NCBI GenBank assembly: GCA_020650975.1
Contig: JAIPMN010006502.1
Coordinates: 1 to 42,410, forward strand
DNA length: 42,410 bases
Reading direction: 5' to 3'
Origin: Apostichopus californicus
Taxonomy: Eukaryota; Echinodermata; Holothuroidea; Aspidochirotida; Stichopodidae
Made by a program: the position numbers and the translations under genes. The notes under the pieces are model-generated. The model made no database searches and was not told where the DNA came from. It worked only from the letters and a program-made list of their open reading frames with translations. Below, piece by piece: positions 34,070-42,410 of the stretch. Position 1 is the first letter of the stretch. Each line of letters starts with the position of its first letter.

Positions 34070-36170
34070 CTAAAAAGAAAAAAGAAAGAAGGAAAAGAGA
34101 AAAGAAAAGACATCAGAAAGAGAAATGTGATAAATAACACCATCATTAAAACCGGAAATGTGATGCTTTAAAAGATAGCGGTTGCACCGCCTGGATTGAT
34201 TTAGCTAATAAATCAGTCCAACGGCAACACAAGGATGCCCAAATCAAGATAGCACATGTTCATGACAGTCAGTAGCATTCTCATCAATCTTATCCAATTA
34301 AAGCAGTATTTTTTTCTTTTCAAAAAGAGGTCTTGCCAAAGCTAATCAATCCGAGTTCACAAATCTTAGTTTAACACCCCACATATGTGTGTCGGCTTGC
34401 CTTGGAGCTCTGACTGATGTCTCGTCTCGTGTAGCCATTACTCTTTGCGACATGCCGTCCACTGCTGTAAAAATACATATATGACTTGAACACAAAATAC
34501 AGACTGAATGTGTATGGAAATAACTGAAGGTGTATGAAAATAAGTAAGTACAAAGCAGCAAGGTGCACTGATGGAGGGGACCACGGGGGCCCTCGGAAAA
34601 TGTTCAGTCGATCTGGAGAAAATTTGCAGCGAGTCAGTAAAGAATGAGACCACTCTTACGAGTCCCGGAAGGGCCTTCCATAAAGGTTCATTCCCCTACG
34701 TAGACCAGTGGAAAAGTAAAAAATATCACTCTCCTCTTCGTCCCTCCCCTCTCCACCCTCCCCCTCTCCCACCCAAACCTCTATCATCCTTTAAATCCTA
34801 TGCATGCCACTCAGGTAGAAAGTATCCTGTTAGCTTAGTTTGCTGCATTGCTGAACCAAGGAAACTTTACTCATATGTAAATTTAAAATGAAAAAAAGAA
34901 AGAAAAAAAAAACCAGTAGCTTAGAGAGTTGGTAGATTTGTACTGAAATTTTTTAGCATAATTCACAAGAAAATAAAAGAATGTAAAGTTGCTACAATTG
35001 GTATTAAATAATTAGAATAGTTATCAGCCAAAGGGAAACACATTGGGTAAGAAAAATGTTCCATAGTATTTGAGAACATAACAGTTAAAATAAGGAGTAA
35101 AAAAACAAAAAATACAGGAGGGTTGTAATATTTATTATTAAGTATTATTAAGTAAAATGAATTGCAAGCACTACTTGCATATATACCAGTTAAAGGGTTA
35201 TGGACAACTAGCCAATTTGCCCCAAATTCAGTACACAGTTGATAACCTCATTCAAAATCTGTTTAATTTTTTTTCAAAAAGCTCTTTTCTTTTTTTCCAA
35301 GATGTACACATTTGAAGTTTTGATAAATCTGGGAAACTCATTCAATATCTACAAACTATGACGTGCAGTTTTGTGCTAAATCAAAATTTCTAATTATAGC
35401 CCTTAATAAGTTAACCCCTAAGTACAAGCCCACATATATCATTTGAATAATGTGATGATCCTTCTCTCCGAGAAGACAAATAAAATAATGTCACAAAATC
35501 GCCTTAGGCCACAAAACCTATGTTCAGTGTCTTTGAAACGAAGGTTGTGAAAAACAAAGGAATAACATAACAGATAATTAGATCAACCCTCGCTTTACAT
35601 CATCACTATACATAAATCAGGGTTCCAACAATCTCGAAAACATAATTCAAAGACACGATAGCCTGTTTTTAAGGAATATCTGACACCTTTTTGAAGATGA
35701 ACTAGTCCTGCCACAACTTACTAGAGACTTGACAATCTAAATAAATTAATTTTTAAAACATTTTCCTGTGATTTTTTCAGCTGATTTATCGTTATTGTTT
35801 CTTCTCCTCCTTGTACAATACGATTAAAAACACAGGGTTGTCGGATCGTAAACACAGTGCAGTCACCAGTTTTGCCACACGGTGATCTGTGGGTATAACT
35901 CCCGTGTTCTGTAAGAGGTTCATATTAGCTCTGGCTGCAAGGGACGTTACCCCCTTTCATACTTCCAGTTCTTTAGCAGGTTGAAGCCCATTACAAGAGT
36001 CTATTGATGTAGATATCCAATATGAGGGAATCACCAAATAAGGAATAGGCTCTCACCAAAGAAGAAGTAATAGTTCCAGAAAAGTGCAGAACTAACTAAA
36101 CTGGGAGACTGCCATAGCCTTGGACACCCCCAACCCCCCCCCCCCCCCACAGAGTACATGACATAATACT

Positions 36171-36324
36171 GTAATTCAAGGACTTTGCAAGTACTTTTTT
36201 CCTTGAATTTCAACTTTCAAGAACTTTTTGGAAGATACCAAAATTTAAGTACTTTTCTAGCAGTTTTCAAGGATCACAATTTTTTCAAGGATTTCAGGCC
36301 TTTCAAGTACCTGTGGGAAACCTG
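36171..36324 (-). mobile_element. MITE fragment of the CAGG(G)TTCCCAC..CTTGAAA type
   Basis: On the minus strand it starts CAGGTTTCCCACAGG (36310-36324), followed by repeated CCTTGAAA / ACTTGAAA words (TACTTGAAAGGCC, ATCCTTGAAAAA, TTCTTGAAAGTT, GTCCTTGAATT). Short elements with this start and these internal words are widespread in animal genomes and usually assigned to hAT. The second end is not clear, so it is probably incomplete. Confidence 0.5.
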
Positions 36325-37454
36325 TTAATTAGCTCATGTTTTTTTCAAATATAAAAGAATTAAGAAAAGATTTGTAAAATGGTCAATCTTTGACAGATTT
36401 TGAGTTGCAGCTAGTTTCATAATTTCTAATGCCTATTAAAGTGATTAAAGGGACAATGTCATTCACAGGTGTCTGTGGTGACTTTTAAGAGTACCCTACT
36501 CTCTCAAAAGTTCTGTTTCTGTCAGAAACAATTATCATACTCACTGTCACATCTGGAATTGTGAATTTGTCATTTCCATAAATCTTGAAAATGACTCAAC
36601 CTGTGATATATATATATTACAATGAGTCTTGATAATTTATGACATTTATTGTCTACGGAGGCTAAGAAGGTATAGTCGTATACGATCTTTGGATGACTAT
36701 GTATGGGTCCACACATTAGTCTCCTATTAGTCTTACCAAACTATATGTAAATCAAAGTATAAAATGTATGCAATAGAAGAATCCGTCCCAGGTTAATAAA
36801 CAGATCATGAATTAAATACTGGTGAAAAGGAATCATTTTTCTAGATCACTTAAGTTCAAAACCTGTTTCAACCAACATTTCTTCACCCTTTCAAGATTTC
36901 TTAACATAATTGTTACAATTTGACAGAATAATAAGATGTACAGTTAATTCCTATGGCTATGTGTATTTTAGCTATCATGTGAATTGATGGAAATCCAAGG
37001 TTCCATCAGGTTTAGTAAACATTTTGAGTGGTAGAATGAGGAAGAGGAGGGCAGTATACTGGAATTGACTGGGACCAAAGGAAAGGTTAGTGGTGAAAAG
37101 TTACCTTATAGTTATTGGACAATTGTAAATGATGGTTAAGCTTCAGAGGATATCAATTGACATCTACTGTACTCAATGTTCCAAACTAGGAGAACCTCAG
37201 AACTGAACCCCCTTTCTGAACCCACCAATTCCCAGTGTACTTTGAGGGAGTCTAAGATATCCCATCATAAGATACCTGTTATGTGAGGAACCAGACTCGT
37301 AGACATGTACAAAAGCATGAGTACCAGAACAATTAGAATACCATCGGGTTGAGTACAAGTACGAGTACAAGGCTGGAAGCACATGTAACGATATGTAATC
37401 TTGCACCAGTTGGTATCTATATATTAAAGTTTGAAAATGCACCAAGTTAAAGTA

Positions 37455-37850
37455 CAATCAGTTTGAGTACTACAAGAGTACTTGTATACTAGTACTAGTA
37501 CTAGTGCAAGAGTACTACAAGAGTACAATCAGTTTGAATACTACAAGAGTACTTGTATACTAGTACTAAGTACTAGTATAGGCACTAGTACTAATACTAG
37601 TATAAGAGTACTAAAAGAGTACAATCAGTTTGAGTACTACAAGAGTACTTGTATGCTAGTACTAAGTACTAGTACTAATACTAGCATAGGTACTAGTATT
37701 AATACTAGTACAAGAGTACTAATAGAGTACAACCAGTTTGAGTACTACAAGAGTACTTGTATACTAGTACTAGTACTAAGTACTAGTACTAGTACAAGAG
37801 TACCACAATAGTACAATCGGTTTGAGTACTACAAGAGTGCTTACAGGTGA
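37455..37850. repeat. GTAC/CTAG-rich repeat block, ~90-bp higher-order units
   Basis: Four long units and a partial fifth start ACAATCAGTTTGAGTACTAC (about 37453, 37527, 37620, 37728, 37812). Each contains AAGAGTACTTGTATACTAGT followed by variable numbers of ACTAGT(A) and AAGTACT words. Because GTAC and CTAG are self-complementary, most of the block can fold on either strand. A weaker GTACAAGTACGAGTAC stretch lies at 37350-37370. The long plus-strand open frame here is a product of the repeat. Confidence 0.93.
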
Positions 37851-38149
37851 CTAGGCGTGAATACGAGCACATGTACAGTCTCATTATACATCTGTACAGA
37901 ATCAGACATTACAATTGCACATGTTCTCTTCAGTCTAATATATGTTATATGTGTTTATATATTACTACATCAAGAGGACACCTCCCTACCCCTCTTCCTC
38001 CTCTTTTCCCTGCCCCAATCCCTACCCCTTCCGTCTTTTGTGACGGAAATTAGAAATATCAGCATTTAGAAGCTTTTCAGTCTAGATATTAAGAAGAATT
38101 ACGTGGAAAATAAAATTGAGAACTCCAGAAGAGACACCTAAATGGTAAT

Positions 38150-38850
38150 CTTGAGATTCCACACCTCTTGGCATTTCAAGGTGTGTCTAGCGGAATAATT
38201 TATCTCTCCTTGATTGACTGTTTACACTCTTTTCTACCTGTCTCACGTCACATTCACTTAAAAGTAAATCCATTTTGTTTCGTATCCGTCATCGAAAACT
38301 CCCATTTTAATGTGACGATAAAGACGCGGAAAGATAGTCACACCGGATTCGATGTTTTGATGATACGGGAATAACTTTTATTACGAAGATAGCCATCTCT
38401 CTGGACGGGAATACCATCAGTAAACATCACTCAATCCGAGTCGCGAAAGTGGTCGGCAAATGGAAATAAGAGCGTTTAACTTGACTTTTAAAACAGCCAA
38501 GCGGTAAAATTTCCCTGAAAATTTATCACTTCTCGAGCCACAGGTGTCGCTTATCTGCGGATTTTACGCCATTCTGTTTATCTCATTAATTCCGTGGTCG
38601 GCGATAAACGTGAGACAGGGTCCTAGTTTTACATCCAATATTGTTCTTCAACAGTCAGATCTTAAAAAACACCTTGTCCTCCTAATTTGTTTTAGGGTTA
38701 TGCTGCCCATCTGTCTTGTGTTCGCTGTTTTTTTTTCTTTCTTCTTCTTTCACTCCAGGCTGTCATTCTGGATTCATTTTCGCGCGTGGGAGCTCTACAA
38801 ATATTCTCGGAGAGTGTGGCCTTTAACTTGAACTGCGTGCTGTAGATTTA
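38150..38850. promoter_or_regulatory. CpG-rich non-repetitive patch, possible enhancer
   Basis: CpG is clearly denser here (about 25 in 38220-38620) than in the surrounding AT-rich intron. It has no internal repeats or transposon ends. Visible words include CTTATCTG (GATA-like), CACGTCAC, AGGTGTCGC and several TTTATC/GATAA sites. Two plus-strand open frames (38168-38374, 38544-38831) lack recognisable domains. I infer a possible intronic or 5' regulatory element; an unrecognised exon is the alternative. Confidence 0.3.
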
Positions 38851-41766
38851 AGAAATAACTGGAAAGTAGCTTTGTAACTGAGCAACTTCAGAGGTTTTCA
38901 AAGTTGCACAGGAAATCATCCAAAATAGTTCCTTTTTGGCTAAATTGCATCTGACAAGTTGATGTCAAACTTTTTTTAAATTCTTCTTCAGTTTACATGC
39001 CAGCTCAACAGGAAGAGAGGGTATTTAAAAGGACAATTAGAGACAATTGCAAACACGAGTGGCATATTAGGTCTACACACACACTGAGGATAATTTAGAG
39101 ACATGTAAAACAGGGGGAATTAAATGTCTTGAACCTTCACAAATATTAAAAGCGCAACAACAACAAAAAGTCCAACAACAAAAAATGGGGGGAGGGAGGG
39201 GAGGGGTGGTAAGGTATGATTCACTAATTAAGATAGCAAATAAGTGCTTAGGGAAACATCAATGACTGGTTTTAAAGCTGATTATTTGACATTGGAATTT
39301 GGATTCGCAATTTGTTACATTTGTTAACATTGGCATTGACTTCATAGCACTCTGACAACAAGTCATGTAAGTATCGACAAATAGATGGCAAATTCTCCCA
39401 AGAATCCCGTCGTAACTATTTCTGGATGGTAGATTGGGATTGAGGAGGGCAACAACCTGAGGAGGTCAAGAAGGTTAAGGAGGAGTGCAGAGCCCCCCAA
39501 AAATGTTACCAATATGTCGCATTAAGGTAGGTTTAAAGGAGTGCATAAGTACAGGTGACAGGTAAGAGAGGAATGATGAAGATGAACATCTCTCAAAGTA
39601 AATAAGAGACAAAAAAAAAGATTATAAGAACATGGCTACTCATTTAACTTTTCGATACTTGCCTGGTTTTGGATATCTTTGAGTAACCAGCTTACCTGTC
39701 TCCTCACAACCTCAGTTCTCTCCTCTACCTTGCCTTGAGTGAACTGGGTAACCCTTTTAGCACACTAAGTCCTCAGTAACCGGTCTCTACCTGTCAACGA
39801 CCCCCCACACCTCATTCACTTCCGAAAGTATCTTGAAATGTGTTTGAGTCCACGTATTACTATAGATACAATATCGACCAACCTCTTGGAAGTATGGAAC
39901 CATGGGACAGTATGATGTACAGATTTTGAATTGCCAAAGAAGTTTTTAGTCCAATTTTGCAAAAGCGATGAGCTGTGCAGCAAGGATTTACAGCTACTTT
40001 AAACTTGTAATGTGGATTTAAGCAAGTTCGGTGTTTCATCTGGCAATTACAGTTACTGTCAGTAGTGGCAATTCCTATAGCACTTTCTCATGATAGGTTG
40101 CCACCCAAACAATATAAAAAAGGCTTTAAATACAAGTTAGTCTACAGTAACATCAATGTTTTGTTTGTTTTACAACCTGGAGAAGGGCAGTGAATGGACC
40201 CCTTTTCAAATACATGAGCACAGGATGATAAAAAAAAAACGCTTTGCCATTTCCAAAGTTGTTTACTAATGCTTGGACATCTTTCTGTTGATGTGATGTA
40301 CATAATAATAAGTTCTAAGGGATAATCCCTTGCTAGACAATGTAACACATCAGTTTCAGATTTTCAGTTTCCTTCATTGCAGTATAATTAGCATAAAATA
40401 CAATTTATAAATAGGAGAGTATAAAAAGTTATGATACATGAATTATAATAAAAAGAAAAACTGTAAGAGTAAAATATTCGCCACTGTTAGTTGAAAATCC
40501 CCAAAACTGACTGGTTTGGGTATTAAGTGAGCAATGATATCTTGTTTCTAACCCTATGCAAAGAGGAGAGTAACAGGATATTCATCGAAAATGGAAAGGG
40601 ATTGCCCTCATGAAGCTGTAAGAGGATGCCATTATATTGCACCATAGCACCACCTGTCAAAAAAGAATTTCTAAATGGAAAGGTGACAGACTGTACCCCT
40701 CCCTTCAAACCAACCACAAACCATAGCATTGGGTTGCCCTCCCTATTCCTTCTGGCTAAATCCTTGTCTTCTAAAGTATTCTTAATGACCAGAATCTAAT
40801 ACTAGAAACTGCCAGCATCTATCCAAACAATAAGCCATACTTTGAGCTACTTTATTGCACTCGAAATGAAATAAATTAAGTATTGCACACGTAGACTATT
40901 CTAAATTTGACAATATTTTACAAGCCATGAATGAGAAAATCAATAAATTTTGTTTTACAGGTGTCTGACCTTTGTGAGGTTTACAATGTCATGATACCAC
41001 ATACTATAAACTCAAGCGTCTGACATTATAATCAGTTGTCATTGGCTTAGGGGACACAATTAGCACCGTCATGATATCACATTAATGTTATTTAAGACCA
41101 TGTCGTTAACAATAAATCCAGATTTACGTAGGCTATTAACAACATTTAATGACGGTTAGGTTACTTCATCAGAACCTCGTTAAAAAGTACAACAATGACG
41201 CTGGTTAATAATGCATTAAATTTATATCCTTCTTGCCATTCTGAACAACATTTAGATTGGATAACCTTTCGTTTCTGGAACACTGATTTGTTTCCACCGT
41301 GCTATATTTTTTTTTCCATGCATGCATGCACCTTCTTGCCAGGTGGAATATAGAGGTGTTGTTTGTTCACAATGATGATGGACTGGTTATAAAGTTCTCT
41401 GTAAATGTTCATGGTTTTTTCATAAACAAACAGGTTTAAATTTTGTTTTAAATGTTTACATGATAGTCAAAAAATAGCACAGGCACTTATATACAGCTGT
41501 TCAGTATTGTTCTATAAGAAATACCCATCTAAGATGTTTATACACCAGCCTACTAAAAGTAAAGGTTCAGTTGGAAATGGATAGAGAACATTTGTTGCAC
41601 CCATTGAGGGGGGGGGGGGTGAATACTTTTGTTACTAGTTATCATTCTTGTACATTTATATTCTAGACCACAGCTATACAAATCTACAAAGACCACAATT
41701 GTGGTCCAAAATCCATGAATTTAAAAGTGTGATGATATAGATTATGCATTCATGATACCATATAAT

Positions 41767-41925
41767 GATGACATCATGCATCTGGTGATGACATCATCCA
41801 TCTGGTGATGACATCATTCATCTGGTGATGACACCATGCATCTGGTGATGACATCATGGATCTGGTGATGACATCATGCATCTGGTAATGACATCGTTCA
41901 TCTGGTGATGACACCATGCATTGGT
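41767..41925. repeat. 20-bp tandem repeat, 8 copies, GATGACATCATGCATCTGGT
   Basis: Eight head-to-tail copies with a strict 20-bp period (41767, 41787, ... 41907); the last is 19 bp. Substitutions sit mostly at the CATG(C) segment (CATCC, CATTC, CATGG) and in CACC or CGTT variants. Each full unit contains TGACATCA or a close variant, one base away from the CRE/ATF site TGACGTCA. Confidence 0.96.
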
Positions 41926-42410
41926 GATGTCTCAGATGACAAACAGGTGATACCTTCTCCTGATGTCCACATTAATATGACCAGGGTTATGTTGGAATTT
42001 TGAAGCAGTGATCTCATGACATTCATCAAAGTTTGGAATAAGATTCATATTAATTATTCCCTCGTTGGGAAGTGTTTTAATAATCGCCAGGAAAGATACA
42101 ATACAGGTCGTACCATTGACCAAGATAAAGATAAAAAGTTCCATAGAATCAACTTAAGATTCAAAGTGCACTGACCTCACAATAATAGTTTTTAGTCTCC
42201 AAGATACAGAAATTGTATGTCATATAATTATATTCATCTTATAATCATTTTTCTAGAAATACTGATAGCAAATTTGTTGAGCTGAAAATGGTCACACTAT
42301 GTTTTGATGAAAATCTAACATAAATATGGGAAGGAAATATTGATGAATTCATCTTGTGTGATGTTCACTAGGAAGAAAAAAAACATCAAATCTTCTACAC
42401 ATTCTAAACA

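Larger units (their letters stand above)
34070..42410 (-). other. AGBL4: AGBL4 5' intron region (partial), no upstream exon found
   Basis: Sequence upstream of exon a in the transcript. An exon for the expected N-terminal segment (..KKGHLIFDANFESG in vertebrates) was looked for on the minus strand and not found, so it is likely beyond 42410. The stretch holds a pyrimidine-rich tract (34736-34790), a C-run (36132-36149), a short transposon fragment (36171-36324), the GTAC/CTAG block (37455-37850), a CpG-rich patch (38150-38850), G-rich 39187-39208 and the 20-bp array (41767-41925). The intervals 34900-36100, 36330-37450 and 38850-41760 show nothing else recognisable. The minus-strand frame 41932-42144 is discussed among the findings. 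Confidence 0.7.

Noticed and set aside
34346-34561. Possible extra AGBL4 exon on the minus strand
   Set aside because: An acceptor-like TTTTACAG exists, but the translation does not resemble the CCP6 N-terminus and no donor fits the required phase.
37482-37811. 109-codon plus-strand open frame (TSTST-, EYNQFEYYKST-rich)
   Set aside because: It is a direct translation of the GTAC/CTAG repeat block; the apparent protein repeats follow the DNA repeats.
38544-38831. 95-codon plus-strand frame as a membrane protein
   Set aside because: Hydrophobicity comes largely from a TTTTTTTTTC tract; no start context, homology or splice partner visible.
1-42410. tRNA, rRNA or snRNA genes
   Set aside because: No GGTTCGAATCC-type B box with a matching A box and acceptor stem, and no recognisable rRNA or snRNA segment was seen on either strand.

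Overview
The window is AT-rich eukaryotic DNA with long introns. It holds the middle of one split protein-coding gene on the minus strand, surrounded by intronic repeats. Six consecutive exons (33945-34069, 31857-31951, 30413-30629, 12696-12735, 6020-6109, 3760-3874, in transcript order) share one continuous reading frame of 682 nt, and all have GT/AG borders. The encoded stretch of about 227 residues reads from NLGRVDFITDYEYD... to ...[13 protein letters not shown](R). I recognise it as AGBL4 (CCP6), a cytosolic zinc carboxypeptidase of the M14 family that shortens glutamate side chains on tubulin and other proteins. It covers most of the N-terminal beta-sandwich domain and the start of the catalytic domain, including the HPGE zinc-binding motif. 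The start codon, the first exon(s) and the C-terminal catalytic exons were not found and probably lie outside the window (the 5' end beyond 42410, the 3' end below 1).

The organism looks like a marine invertebrate, most likely a deuterostome such as an echinoderm. The reasons are the high similarity to vertebrate CCP6, the repeat families (hAT elements with CAGTGGCG.. and CAGGGGCGG.. ends, LINE-like tails ending in GCNCTATATAA plus ATT repeats, a Penelope-like relic), and many C/G homopolymers. Species cannot be fixed from the sequence.

Layout: 1-3759 is the intron after the last visible exon, with a GATC-rich patch (980-1510), a 583-bp hAT element (2013-2595) and a 44/42-bp satellite (2681-3353). 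Exon 3760-3874 is followed on its other side by a 158-bp satellite (about 3996-5430). The 6.6-kb intron 6110-12695 carries simple repeats and local duplications. The 17.7-kb intron 12736-30412 is the main repeat landing zone: a 336-bp hAT element, a diverged duplication, a 140-bp foldback, and a 2.68-kb hAT-like element (18839-21518) that contains both a second hAT element and a broken, internally deleted Penelope-like relic. The introns 30630-31856 and 31952-33944 are almost repeat-free. The 5' intron 34070-42410 has a GTAC/CTAG repeat block, a CpG-rich patch and a 20-bp TGACATCA array.

I found no second convincing gene, no tRNA or rRNA, and no CRISPR. Most open frames of 60-109 codons are chance or repeat-derived. 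The most interesting signals are structural: two satellites flanking one coding exon, homotypic transcription-factor-like motifs inside satellites, nested transposons, and perfect or near-perfect hairpins.
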